From Microbacterium maritypicum MF109 (lineage in GTDB: Bacteria; Actinomycetota; Actinomycetes; Actinomycetales; Microbacteriaceae): a stretch of DNA of 64,000 bases. Numbering within the stretch: position 1 is the stretch's first letter; each line of letters starts with the position of its first letter. The position numbers and the translations under genes are program-made. The stretch covers positions 1 to 64,000 of the forward strand of contig NZ_ATAO01000024.1 of assembly GCF_000455825.1 (NCBI RefSeq), in the 5' to 3' direction. The notes beneath the pieces are model-generated. The model searched no databases and was not told the DNA's origin. It was given only the letters and a program-made list of their open reading frames with translations. Of the stretch, positions 52,360 through 61,109 are shown in pieces.

Positions 52360-53768
52360 CGGTTCTGCTCCTTCGCAGCCTGGTGTGATGCATGGGATGA
52401 AGACGCGTCGGATGTCGTGACCTCGGCGAGCGCGCCCGCCAGGGTGTCGATGTCGGCCTGGGTGGTGAGCTCGGTGACGCAGACGAGCAGCTGGTGCTCC
52501 CCCACGACCACGCCGGGCTCGATGCCCTTGGTGCGGAGCGCCGTGACGACCGCTTCGGCCGTGACGTCGGCGAAGGTCACCGTGAACTCGCGCAGGTGCA
52601 CGGCGTCGTCGTCGAGGGAGACACCCGCCACTGCGGAGAGTGCCTGCTGCGCGTACCGGGTGCGGGCGAGCAGCACCTCGCCGAGCTCGGCCATCCCGGC
52701 CGGTCCCATCAGCGCGAGGTACACCCCGGCGGCGATGCCCCAGAGGGCCGCGGCCGTGCCGACCCACTCCTTCCCCTCCTCGCGGTGTGCGAACGAGGTG
52801 CGGTCGTAGGCCACATCGCCGAAGCCGTACTCGCCGGGCACGTCGGTGGTGGCGAGCCCGAACAGGCGCGACGGCATCTCCATCACGAAGGTCGGGTCGT
52901 CATGCACGGCGATGAACCCGCCGTGGGCGCCGCCGAACCACTGGTGCAGGCCGAGGGACTGGATGTCGCCGGTGACGATGTCCGCTCCCGAGACCGAGGG
53001 CGGGGCGAGGACGCCGTAGCCGATGGGGTCGGTGCCGACGACGACCACGGCGCCGGCCGCGTGGGCGGCATCCGAGATCTCCTGCAGGGACGCCTCCACG
53101 GCGCCGGTGGCGCTCGGCGTCTCGATCCAGACCGCGGCCACGTCATCGCCCAGCGCCGCGCGAACGGCGGCGACGTCGGCCGTACCGCCGACGGTGGGTA
53201 CGAGCTCGAGCGTCAGGTGCGCGCGGACGTAGTCGTGCACCTTCGCGAGCTTCGCCGGCAGCACGTCGCTGACGACCAGCACCCGCCCGCGGCCCGTGAG
53301 TCGCCCCGACATCGTGAGGCCGGTCGCCGTCGCCTGGTAGCCGTCGTAGGTCGGCACGTTCACGACGTCCATCTCGAGCAGCTCGGCCATCAGCGATTGG
53401 TACTGGAACAGGGCCTGGAAGCGACCGTGGTCCTCGTAGGGCTCACCGGCGTACGCGGTCAGGAACTCGCTGCGGCCGATGACCTCGTCCACCACGGCGG
53501 GCACGTAGTGGTTGTAGGTGCCCGCGCCGAGGAAGCTCAGCCGCTCCTGGGTCGAACGGTTCTTGGCGAGCAGCCCCCGCACGTGGCGGGCGAGGTCCTG
53601 CTCGGCCGCGAACGGGGTCGGAAGGTCGAGCGGACGTCCGAGTCGCAGCGACTCCGGGATGTCGGCGTAGAACTCGTCGACCGAGGCGGCGCCGACGGCC
53701 GCGAGCATCGCCGCTCGGGAGGCCGGGGCGGTGTTGGGGATGTACGGATGCACGAACGGGGCGGTCAT
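52356..53768 (-). CDS. gcvPA: Glycine dehydrogenase (aminomethyl-transferring) subunit 1-like
   Basis: Protein of 470 residues, GcvPA family, the PLP-free-lysine partner of GcvPB. It has the usual HPYIPNTAPASRAAMLAAVGAASVDEFYADIP start and the central SFLGAGTYNHYVPAVVDEVIGRSEFLTAYAGEPYE. A His/Ser-rich tail (SDASSSHASHQ) is not part of the family core. Overlaps by four bases with gcvPB and the beta-galactosidase show one operon. Confidence 0.9.
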   Translation of the reverse strand: MTAPFVHPYIPNTAPASRAAMLAAVGAASVDEFYADIPESLRLGRPLDLPTPFAAEQDLARHVRGLLAKNRSTQERLSFLGAGTYNHYVPAVVDEVIGRSEFLTAYAGEPYEDHGRFQALFQYQSLMAELLEMDVVNVPTYDGYQATATGLTMSGRLTGRGRVLVVSDVLPAKLAKVHDYVRAHLTLELVPTVGGTADVAAVRAALGDDVAAVWIETPSATGAVEASLQEISDAAHAAGAVVVVGTDPIGYGVLAPPSVSGADIVTGDIQSLGLHQWFGGAHGGFIAVHDDPTFVMEMPSRLFGLATTDVPGEYGFGDVAYDRTSFAHREEGKEWVGTAAALWGIAAGVYLALMGPAGMAELGEVLLARTRYAQQALSAVAGVSLDDDAVHLREFTVTFADVTAEAVVTALRTKGIEPGVVVGEHQLLVCVTELTTQADIDTLAGALAEVTTSDASSSHASHQAAKEQNR

Positions 53769-55867
53769 GCGTCCTCCTTCTCGGGGATCAGGGTGGCAAA
53801 AGGGATGGAGGCAGCGCGGGGTGCGGCGAGAACGGCGACGCCGTAACGGTCGAGCTGGAGCCGGTCCGCGTGACGGATGCCGGTGAGCAGGTCGACGCCC
53901 GGGGTCGGGATCTCGAACGCGACGGGGGAGCGCCCGTGGTTCAGATAGAAGGTGTAGTCGGTGGTGTCGTCGGCACGGGTGACGACCTCGACCTCGACGT
54001 CGGTGCGCTCGCGGGCGGGAACGCCGGCGGTGCGCAGCACATCACGGAAGACCGGGAGCAGGCCCTCAGGGTCGAACATCGCACTGACGTACCAGGCCGA
54101 CCCCGCCCCCGTCGTGCGACGGGTCACCGCGGGCAACCCTTCGAGCTCGCCGCTCGCGTACGCCCCGCGTACCTCGACATCATCATCCGCTTCGAGCCAC
54201 TCGCTCCACGAGGGCACGCTCAGGCGCTCGCCCGCAAAGTCGATGCTCTCGGTCAGACCGTCGGCGATCGGCCACTGCTCGTCGACCTCGATGCCGAGCA
54301 GGTCTCGCAGCAACCCGGGGGCTCCGCCGTCGTGCACCTTCTCCGTGGCGTCCACCACTCCCGAGAACGGTCCGACCACGAGGTGCCCGCCGCGCTCCAC
54401 GAAGGCGGCGAGCGCCTCGGCCTGCGGCTGCTCGACGATGTAGAGGTTCGGCACGACGACCACGTCGTAGGCGTCGAAGGGGCCGGTGGCGCGAACGGCA
54501 TCCACCGGCTGACCGAGCGTGTATAGCGCTCGGTGCCACGCGCGCGCCTGCTGTACCCACTGCAGCCGCTGCGAGGGCAGCGACTCGACCGCGCTGGTCC
54601 CCCACCAGGAGTCCCAGTCGACGACCAGCGCCACGCGCGAGCGCACCCGGGTTCCCCGCACCTGCTCGAGCTTCTTGAGTTCGAGCCCCAGCGCCTTGGT
54701 CTCCCGGAAGCTGCGTGAGCGCTCCCCGCGGTGGCCGAGCATCGACGAGTGGAACTTCTCCTGGCCGTACTTGGCCTGGCGCCACTGGAAGAACATCACC
54801 GCGTCGGAGCCGTGGGCGACGGCCTGCAGGCTCTCGATGCGGATCTTGCCCGGCGCCTTCGGCACGTTCACGTCGCGCCAGCTGGTCGCGCTGGCAGATG
54901 ACTCCAGCAGCAGCCAGGGCTGTCCGCCCTTGAGCGAGCGCATCAGGCCGTAGTTGAGAGCCGCGCCGACGTGCGATGTCGGGTCGGCGGGCTCGGGGTA
55001 GGCGTCATCGGTCACCACGTCTTCGACGGCGGCGAAGTCCCAGTAGTCCAGGTCGCGGAACATGCTCATGAAGTTCGTGGTCACCGCGATGTCGGGGGTG
55101 ACCTCGCGCAGCACATCGATCTCGACCTGGAACAGCTCCAGAAGGGCGTCAGACGAGAAGCGCTCGAAGTCAAGCAGCTTGGTCGGGTTGACAGGGCCGG
55201 GCGCCTTCTTCGGCGTCTCGATGTGCTCCCACGAGGTGTAGCGCTGACCCCACACGTTCACACCCCAGGCCTCGTTCAGACCGTCCAGATCGCCGTAGCG
55301 GTCCTGCAGCCAGCGCCGGAAGTGCCGGGCCGACTCGGGGCACCAGCACCGCGAGGTGTGGTCGCCGTACTCGTTCGAGATGTGCCACATCGCGAGGCCG
55401 GGGTGCTCACCGTAGCGCTCGGCCATGGCCCTGGTCATGCGGGCGACGTTCTCGCGCCAGACCGGCGATGACGGGCAGTACGTCTGGCGCGATCCGAACT
55501 CGAGCCGGTGCCCGTCGGCATCCCACGGCGCCATCTCGGGGTGGGCGCGCAGCAGCCACGACGGCGGGGTCGCGGTGGCGGTGGCGAGGTCGATCGCGAT
55601 GCCCGCCTCCCACAGCAGATCGATGATGCGGTCGAGCCATGCCCAGTCGTAGACACCGGGCTCCGGCTCCAGCTGCGGCCAGCTGAAGATCGGCAGGCTC
55701 ACCATGTTCACGCCGGCTTCGCGCATCAGGCGGATGTCTTCGTGCCAGATCTCTTCCGACCACTGGTCGGGGTTGTAGTCGCCGCCGTAGGCGAGGGCGT
55801 CGAGGCGGACGCGTCGGGTGGGCTGGTCGCCACCGGGTGCGGGCACGAAGTCTCCTCTCTGAGTCAT
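53765..55867 (-). CDS. GH42-family beta-galactosidase
   Basis: Glycoside hydrolase of 700 residues with a TIM barrel, trimerisation domain and C-terminal beta domain. The acid/base is Glu166 in WHISNEYG and the nucleophile is probably Glu322 in LLLESSASATSW. YGGDYNPDQW near residue 27 and CWCPESARHFRRWL are typical of GH42, including zinc-site cysteines. No signal peptide, so it hydrolyses imported beta-galactosides in the cytoplasm. First gene of the operon and divergent from a GntR regulator. Confidence 0.93.
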   Translation of the reverse strand: MTQRGDFVPAPGGDQPTRRVRLDALAYGGDYNPDQWSEEIWHEDIRLMREAGVNMVSLPIFSWPQLEPEPGVYDWAWLDRIIDLLWEAGIAIDLATATATPPSWLLRAHPEMAPWDADGHRLEFGSRQTYCPSSPVWRENVARMTRAMAERYGEHPGLAMWHISNEYGDHTSRCWCPESARHFRRWLQDRYGDLDGLNEAWGVNVWGQRYTSWEHIETPKKAPGPVNPTKLLDFERFSSDALLELFQVEIDVLREVTPDIAVTTNFMSMFRDLDYWDFAAVEDVVTDDAYPEPADPTSHVGAALNYGLMRSLKGGQPWLLLESSASATSWRDVNVPKAPGKIRIESLQAVAHGSDAVMFFQWRQAKYGQEKFHSSMLGHRGERSRSFRETKALGLELKKLEQVRGTRVRSRVALVVDWDSWWGTSAVESLPSQRLQWVQQARAWHRALYTLGQPVDAVRATGPFDAYDVVVVPNLYIVEQPQAEALAAFVERGGHLVVGPFSGVVDATEKVHDGGAPGLLRDLLGIEVDEQWPIADGLTESIDFAGERLSVPSWSEWLEADDDVEVRGAYASGELEGLPAVTRRTTGAGSAWYVSAMFDPEGLLPVFRDVLRTAGVPARERTDVEVEVVTRADDTTDYTFYLNHGRSPVAFEIPTPGVDLLTGIRHADRLQLDRYGVAVLAAPRAASIPFATLIPEKEDA

Positions 55868-55918
55868 CACCGGCTGATCCGGCGGTGCACTGGTGCGAAT
55901 CCGGAATCGGCTGTATTC

Positions 55919-55945
55919 TGTATACAACACACTAGGACGTCGTCC
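55919..55945. promoter_or_regulatory. Palindromic sites in the beta-galactosidase/GntR divergent region
   Basis: TGTATACA (55919-55926) and GGACGTCGTCC (55935-55945) are perfect short palindromes in the 128-base gap. The first fits the AT-centred sites of FadR/FCD GntR regulators and lies in the AT-rich part, so it is the better operator candidate. Confidence 0.45.
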
Positions 55946-55995
55946 CAGGCCCGTCAACCCATAGGCTGACGGGCAGGCGGCAGAAGAGGGGACGC

Positions 55996-56652
55996 ATGGC
56001 GATCGAACGCAAGAACCTGCGCTCGCAGGTCCGGCAGGAGCTGCTGAACCGCATGCGCGCCGGACTCGTGCAGCCCGGCGAGGGCATCAACGAGGTCCAG
56101 CTCGCCACCGAGCTCGGCGTCAGCCGCACTCCCCTGCGCGAGGCGCTCATCGCTCTGGAGTCCGAAGGGCAGATCGAGAGCGAGAACGGCAAGGGCTTCC
56201 GGTTCGTCCCGCTCAGCGCCTCCGAGTTCCGCGATCTCGCTCCCGTCCTAGCGGCGCTCGAGAGCCTCGCGATCGAGCTCAGCCCGCCCGACGAGCTGCG
56301 TCGCATCGGCGCGCAGCTCAAAGAGATGGCCGACGCGTTCGCCGACGAGCTCGTGGAGCACCAGCTCGTCATCACCAAGGACGACGAGTGGCACAGCGTG
56401 ATGCTGTCGGCCTGCCCGAACGCCCGTCTCCTGGCCGTGATCGACAACGTGCGCAGCTCGTTCCACCGCTACGAGTCGCTCCTCGTGCCCGAAGACGTCA
56501 AGGTGGAACGCGTCGCCGCCGAGCACGCCGAGATCGCCCGCCACCTCGCCGTCGGCGACATCCCCGGCGCCGTCGAGGCCCTCAAGCTCAACTGGATGCA
56601 CGGCATGCAGCGCATCCTCGACAACGCCACGAGCTCGTACTTCACGGCCTGA
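55996..56652 (+). CDS. GntR-family (FCD) transcriptional regulator
   Basis: Regulator of 218 residues. The N-terminal winged helix VRQELLNRMRAGLVQPGEGINEVQLATELGVSRTPLREALIALESEG is followed by a helical FCD-type effector domain containing HSVMLSACPNARLLAVIDNV and ending with AEIARHLAVGDIPGAVEALKLNW. It is divergent from the beta-galactosidase/gcvPA/gcvPB operon and most likely represses it until a metabolite binds. Confidence 0.9.
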   Translation: MAIERKNLRSQVRQELLNRMRAGLVQPGEGINEVQLATELGVSRTPLREALIALESEGQIESENGKGFRFVPLSASEFRDLAPVLAALESLAIELSPPDELRRIGAQLKEMADAFADELVEHQLVITKDDEWHSVMLSACPNARLLAVIDNVRSSFHRYESLLVPEDVKVERVAAEHAEIARHLAVGDIPGAVEALKLNWMHGMQRILDNATSSYFTA

Positions 56653-56669
56653 GGCCGCCCCGGCGACCC

Positions 56670-56732
56670 CGTTCCGGTCGCACTTCCTGCCGTCCGGTGG
56701 GCCCGGAGGCGGCGGCACCTGCGACCGGAACG
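56670..56732. terminator. Long 13-bp-arm inverted repeat after the GntR gene
   Basis: CGTTCCGGTCGCA (56670-56682) and TGCGACCGGAACG (56720-56732) are exact complements enclosing a 37-base GC-rich loop that can pair further. It lies between two tandem plus-strand genes and is followed by CCCCCC rather than T, so it may be a terminator or a REP-like element. Confidence 0.5.
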
Positions 56733-56820
56733 ACCCCCCTGCCCACCCGTCGCAGATTGCGGACCGGATGTGTCCTGGTTGCCCGCAAGAGTGAGTCCCA
56801 CCACGAAGAAGGGACTCCTC

Positions 56821-57639
56821 ATGACAATCCTGGTCAGCGGCGCGACGGGCACGGTCGGACGCCACATCGTCAGCCAACTGCGCGAACGCGGCGAGAGCGT
56901 GCGCGCCCTCACGCGCGATCCGCAGCGCGCGAACCTCCCCGAGGGTGTCGAGGTCGTCCGCGGTGACCTCACCGACGTCGAGGCGTTCCGCCACGCGGTC
57001 GAAGGCTGCGACGCCGTGCACTTCATCACGTTCAACGGCGAGTTCGGTGAGACGCTGACCAACGGCCCCGAGCTGGTGGCGGCCGCGGAGGACGCAGGGG
57101 TGCGACGTGTGAGCGTGCTCGGCGGATGGGACGAGAGCACCCTCGAGCCGGCTCTGCGCGAGAGCGAGCTCGCCTGGGCGCTGCTGGCGCCCGTGGAGTT
57201 CATGTCGAACGCGCGGGAGTGGGCGCCGGAGGTCGTGTCCGACAGACGGGTGCGCACTCTGGCTGACTGGCCGAGCGCCATGGTTCACGAGGCCGACATC
57301 GCCGCCGTCGCGGTCGCGGTGCTGCAGGGCGCCCCCGCCGAGGGGCAGACGTACTACCTGACCGGGCCGGAGGCGCTGACTCCGGCCGAGCGCACGGCGC
57401 GCATCGCCGAGGCGATCGGCGAGGAGGTCGCCTGGATCCGGCTCACCGAGGACGAGGAACGGGAACGACTGCGCTCGTTCGGGTACGACGAGGGCTACGT
57501 CGAGTTCGGCGTCGAGCTGGCACTGAACCCGCCGGAGATCGGACAGGTGGTGCAGAACACCGTGACGCGACTCACCGGACGCCCCGGGCGCACGTTCGCG
57601 CAGTGGGCGCACGAGAACGCCGACCTGTTCCGCGCCTGA
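56821..57639 (+). CDS. NAD(P)H-binding NmrA-like protein
   Basis: Rossmann-fold protein of 272 residues of the NmrA/atypical SDR type: ILVSGATGTVGRHIVSQLRERGESVRALTRDP (3-34) at the start and VVRGDLTDVEAF afterwards. The classical YxxxK pair is absent, as usual for NmrA-like proteins, which sense redox state or reduce quinones. Start ATG 56821 follows GAAGAAGGG. It stands alone, convergent with the MHS transporter gene. Confidence 0.88.
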   Translation: MTILVSGATGTVGRHIVSQLRERGESVRALTRDPQRANLPEGVEVVRGDLTDVEAFRHAVEGCDAVHFITFNGEFGETLTNGPELVAAAEDAGVRRVSVLGGWDESTLEPALRESELAWALLAPVEFMSNAREWAPEVVSDRRVRTLADWPSAMVHEADIAAVAVAVLQGAPAEGQTYYLTGPEALTPAERTARIAEAIGEEVAWIRLTEDEERERLRSFGYDEGYVEFGVELALNPPEIGQVVQNTVTRLTGRPGRTFAQWAHENADLFRA

Positions 57640-57653
57640 CGATCCGATGCAGC

Positions 57654-57688
57654 GGTGTCGGGCCCCCTCTCCGAGGAGGCCCGACACC
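57654..57688. terminator. Bidirectional hairpin terminator
   Basis: GGTGTCGGGCC (57654-57664) pairs with GGCCCGACACC (57678-57688), and the inner CCTC/GAGG extends the stem. It is located between two convergent genes, 14 and 19 bases past their stops. No T-run. Confidence 0.7.
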
Positions 57689-57707
57689 GGGAGATCGGGA
57701 GACGCCG

Positions 57708-59078
57708 CTAGTCGCGCATGCTCCCCGTCGATGCCCGGAGCTCTTCCACGGTGGCGACGCGGAGGCTGCGTCCGCGGGTCTCCGGTCCGAGGAACGTGGC
57801 CACGGCCCCGATGATGCAGGCACCGATGATGAAGATCGCGACGAGCCACGACGACCCGCCGGCGGCCGCCACCAGCGCCACGGCGATGAGCGGCGTGAAT
57901 CCACCGGAGATCGCACCGGCCACCTCGCGGCTGAACGCGAGGCCGGTGAAGCGTGCGCGACTGGTGAACAGCTCGGAGAAGTACGCACCCTGAGGGCCGA
58001 ACATCGCGCCGACTCCGAGGCTCAGACTCGCCGTCACCGCAACGGCGACCGCGAAGGGCGTCTGCAGGCCGTCGATGATGAGGAAGTACGGGTAGGCGAA
58101 CACCGCGGAGAAGATGATGCCGGCGAGCACGACGGGCTTGCGTCCAATGCGGTCCGACAGCGCCCCGAACAGGGGCAGCGTCACCATCGTGACCGCTGTG
58201 CCGACGGTCACCGCGATCGGCCCCACACTGTTGGCCAGCATCAGCGTGCTCGTGAGGTAGGCGGCGATGAAGGTCAGGTTGATGTAGGCGATGACGTTCT
58301 GCGGCGTCTGGGTGCCGATGAGCACGAGCATGCCGCGCCATTCCTTGCTGAACACCTCGCGCAGCGGCGCGACCGGCGCCTCGTCCTGCTCGACGGCCTG
58401 CTGGAACGCGGGGGTCTCGGACAGCCGCAGCCGGATGATCAGCGCGACGACGACGACGAGGATGCTGCCGGCGAACGGGATGCGCCAACCCCAGGCCAGG
58501 AAGTCCTCTTCGGGGAGCGAGGAGACGAGCGCGAACGCGCCGGAGGCGAGCAGGAGACCGAGATAGACGCCGACCGCCGGCCACGCCCCCTGCAGGCCGC
58601 GACGACGCGGGTCGGCATGCTCGACGGAGAAGATCGCCGCACCGCCGAACTCGGCGCCGGCGCCGATGCCCTGCACCAGGCGCAGGAGGATCAAGAGGAC
58701 TGGCGCCCACAACCCGATCTGCGCGTAGGTGGGGATGAACGCCATCAGCACGGTCGAGATCCCCATGATCATCAGCGTCAGCACGAGCACGTACTTGCGC
58801 CCGAAGTGGTCGCCGAGGCGCCCGAAGATGAGCCCGCCGAGTGGGCGGATGATGTATCCGAGCCCGAACGCGGCGAACGCGACCATGGTCCCCACCAGCG
58901 GGTCGTCGTTCACGAAGATGATGCGGTTGAACACCAGCGCCGCGGCCGTGCCGTACAGGTAGAAGTCGTACCACTCGAGGGCGGAGCCGACGAGCGCTGC
59001 GGCGGCGACGCCGCGGGATCCGGTCTTCTTCTCGCCCGTCGGCGGCTGCGCGGGAGTGCGTGTGGGTGATGACATCAT
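57708..59078 (-). CDS. MFS transporter, metabolite:H+ symporter (MHS) family
   Basis: Twelve-segment carrier of 456 residues. The MHS start AAAALVGSALEWYDFYLYGTAAALVFN and loop motif GRLGDHFGRKYVL are clear, with the second-half GALSDRIGRKPVVLAG. Family members import dicarboxylates, sugar acids, proline/betaine and similar solutes with protons. It lies 119 bases after the enolase-superfamily gene on the same strand and may bring in that enzyme's acid substrate. Confidence 0.92.
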   Translation of the reverse strand: MMSSPTRTPAQPPTGEKKTGSRGVAAAALVGSALEWYDFYLYGTAAALVFNRIIFVNDDPLVGTMVAFAAFGLGYIIRPLGGLIFGRLGDHFGRKYVLVLTLMIMGISTVLMAFIPTYAQIGLWAPVLLILLRLVQGIGAGAEFGGAAIFSVEHADPRRRGLQGAWPAVGVYLGLLLASGAFALVSSLPEEDFLAWGWRIPFAGSILVVVVALIIRLRLSETPAFQQAVEQDEAPVAPLREVFSKEWRGMLVLIGTQTPQNVIAYINLTFIAAYLTSTLMLANSVGPIAVTVGTAVTMVTLPLFGALSDRIGRKPVVLAGIIFSAVFAYPYFLIIDGLQTPFAVAVAVTASLSLGVGAMFGPQGAYFSELFTSRARFTGLAFSREVAGAISGGFTPLIAVALVAAAGGSSWLVAIFIIGACIIGAVATFLGPETRGRSLRVATVEELRASTGSMRD

Positions 59079-59150
59079 CGTCCTTTCGTGATGGCGGGCG
59101 CCATCTGCTCATCGATGAGCGCGGGGGTGGGGGGATGTGGGGGCCGTCAG

Positions 59151-59214
59151 GCGACGGTGCGGTTCACGCGACGGTGCGGTTCACGCGACGGTGCGGTTCA
59201 GGCGACGGTGCGGT
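59151..59214. repeat. 17-bp tandem repeat (3.8 copies) across the stop codon of the enolase-superfamily gene
   Basis: Units of GCGACGGTGCGGTTCAC start at 59151, 59168 and 59185, with a partial fourth at 59202. The gene's stop codon (TCA, 59198-59200 on the plus strand) falls in the third unit, so the units downstream look like duplicated copies of the gene's own 3' end (encoding RTVA). Confidence 0.85.
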
Positions 59215-60286
59215 CGTCGAGCGCGTCGAGGTTCCAGTCGATGCCGAGACCGGGGGCATCCGGGGCGAAGGCGTGTCCGCCGTCGATGCGGATCTCGCTG
59301 TTCGTCACGGCGCGCAGCTGCGGGATGTGCTCGACGAAGCGTCCGTTGGGGATGGCGGCGACGAGGCTCACGTGCAGCTCCATCAGGAAGTGCGGGCTCA
59401 CCTGCACGTTGAACGCCTCCGCGAGGTGCGCCACCTTGAGCCACGGGGTGATGCCCCCGATGCGGGCGACGTCGACCTGCACGATGCCGGCCGCTCCGCG
59501 CTCCAGGTACTCACGGAAGTGACCGAGCGAGTACATCGACTCGCCGACCGCGATCGGGATGCTGGTCGACTGGGCGAGGCGCACATGGCCGGTCACGTCG
59601 TCGGCCGGAAGCGGCTCCTCGAACCAGCTGAGGTCGAACGGCTCGAACGCGTGCGCGCGGCGCACGGCCTCGGCGGAGGTCATGCTCTGGTTGGCGTCGA
59701 CCATGATCTCGACGTCCGGACCGACGGCGTCGCGCACGGCGGCGATGCGGCTCGCGTCCTCGGCGATGCTCGGCTTGCCGACCTTGATCTTCACGCCCTT
59801 CCATCCCCTGCTCGCCGAGGCGCGGGCCTCTTCCACGAGCTCGTCGACGGACACGTGCAGCCATCCGCCCTCGGTGTCGTACAGCGGCACGTCGCGACGG
59901 TTCCCCCCGGCGATCATCCACAGCGGCTGCGCCGCCCGCTGCGCCCGGATGTCCCAGAGCGCGGTGTCGACCGCCGCCAGGGCGAGCGCGGTGATGACGC
60001 CGACCGAGGTCGCACGCGTGGAGTCGTAGAGCCGCCGCCACAGGTGCTCGACCAGACGCGAATCCTCGCCGATCAGCTCGGCCAGGAGGTGCTCGTTGAG
60101 CATCGAGAGCGTCGCGCGACCCCCGGTGCCGATCGTGTAGGAGTAGCCGCGTCCGGTGAGCCCGTCGGCGGTCTGGATCGTGACAACGATGGTCTCCTGC
60201 TTGAGGAAGGACTGCATGGCGTCGGTGCGCACCTTCTCCACCTCGATGTCGACCAGGCGGGCGGTTGCAGCGGTGATGAGGGTCAC
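59198..60286 (-). CDS. Mandelate racemase/muconate lactonizing enzyme family protein
   Basis: Enolase-superfamily enzyme of 362 residues. Lys166 and Lys168 in GVKIKVG are the KxK acid/base motif, metal ligands are Asp197 (VDANQS), Glu223 (WFEEPL) and Glu249 (VGES), and His299 in SPHFLMELHV is the second base. This KxK plus His arrangement fits racemases, or dehydratases of sugar acids. The GTG at 60286 follows GAGGAAGAG. It is divergent from a GntR regulator across a strong palindrome and upstream of an MHS transporter, so a sugar-acid or related acid is the likely substrate. Confidence 0.9.
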   Translation of the reverse strand: MTLITAATARLVDIEVEKVRTDAMQSFLKQETIVVTIQTADGLTGRGYSYTIGTGGRATLSMLNEHLLAELIGEDSRLVEHLWRRLYDSTRATSVGVITALALAAVDTALWDIRAQRAAQPLWMIAGGNRRDVPLYDTEGGWLHVSVDELVEEARASASRGWKGVKIKVGKPSIAEDASRIAAVRDAVGPDVEIMVDANQSMTSAEAVRRAHAFEPFDLSWFEEPLPADDVTGHVRLAQSTSIPIAVGESMYSLGHFREYLERGAAGIVQVDVARIGGITPWLKVAHLAEAFNVQVSPHFLMELHVSLVAAIPNGRFVEHIPQLRAVTNSEIRIDGGHAFAPDAPGLGIDWNLDALDDRTVA

Positions 60287-60311
60287 GGTGTCTCTTCCTC
60301 GAGAGTGTCAC

Positions 60312-60330
60312 AATCAAATTCAATTTGATT
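60312..60330. promoter_or_regulatory. Perfect 9-1-9 GntR-type operator
   Basis: AATCAAATTCAATTTGATT is a perfect palindrome with 9-base arms around one C. It lies in the divergent gap, 26 bases before the enolase-superfamily start, and is conspicuously AT-rich. It is the obvious binding site for the adjacent GntR regulator. Confidence 0.8.
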
Positions 60331-60418
60331 CTGCGAACGTACGCGTTCGCCGTTCCCGTGTCAAATGCCCGCCCGGCGCGCCCGATCGACACACAGCCGC
60401 CGCACTAGGATTGCGGGC

Positions 60419-61093
60419 ATGGCGCGAGTGGATGACAGGCGGGATCCCGACGATCCCTCGCTCGCCGAGAACGTCTACGAAGGACTCGTCTCCCTCATCC
60501 TCAGCAACGAGCTGCCCGCAGATGCGCGGGTCAACATCAATGCGATCGGCAAGCGCCTCGACGTGTCGCCGACGCCGATCCGCGAAGCGCTCACACGACT
60601 CGAGGACGCCGGGCTGGTGCGCAAGACGCACCTCAAGGGCTACCGGACGACACCGGTGCTCACGTCGCGAGAGCTCGCCGACCTCTACGACCTGCGGTTG
60701 CTGCTCGAGCCGGTGTCCGCCCGCCGTGCCGCGGAGCGCGCGACCCCGCAGGAGCGCGACGCGCTCGCGACCGAACTGCATCGATACGCGAACGCACCCG
60801 GGTCGGCGGAGTTGACCGACTACGCCAGATTCAGCGAACACGACGCCCTGCTGCACCAGCTGATCGCCAGGGCCTCGGGCAACCTCGCGGTGGCCAGGGC
60901 GCTGGAGCGCACCCACTTCCACCTCCACGCCTTCCGGCTCGCCTACGACGTCGAGACCGGCGAGGCGACTCTCGAGGAGCACGTGCGCATCGTGGAGACG
61001 ATCATCGCGGGTGACGCGGACGGCGCCGAGGCAGCCATGACGGAGCATCTGCGGGCGGCTCAGGACCGACTGTCGACCCGCACCCCCGAGTAG
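60419..61093 (+). CDS. GntR-family (FCD) transcriptional regulator
   Basis: Regulator of 224 residues with a winged helix (ENVYEGLVSLILSNELPADARVNINAIGKRLDVSPTPIREALTRLEDAGLV) and an FCD effector domain (SRELADLYDLRLLLEPVSARRAAER ... HDALLHQLIARASGNLAV ... LEEHVRIVETIIAGDADGAEAAM). The His/Asp residues of FCD domains often hold a metal and bind an organic acid. It should control the divergent racemase/dehydratase and MHS genes, and perhaps the sugar ABC importer that converges on it. Confidence 0.9.
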   Translation: MARVDDRRDPDDPSLAENVYEGLVSLILSNELPADARVNINAIGKRLDVSPTPIREALTRLEDAGLVRKTHLKGYRTTPVLTSRELADLYDLRLLLEPVSARRAAERATPQERDALATELHRYANAPGSAELTDYARFSEHDALLHQLIARASGNLAVARALERTHFHLHAFRLAYDVETGEATLEEHVRIVETIIAGDADGAEAAMTEHLRAAQDRLSTRTPE

Positions 61094-61109
61094 ACGCCGC
61101 CTGCTCCCC

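Noticed and set aside
52356..53900. Glycine riboswitch before gcvPA/gcvPB
   Set aside because: gcvPA starts by overlapping the beta-galactosidase gene, so there is no leader that could hold one, and no riboswitch-like structure was noticed upstream of the operon.
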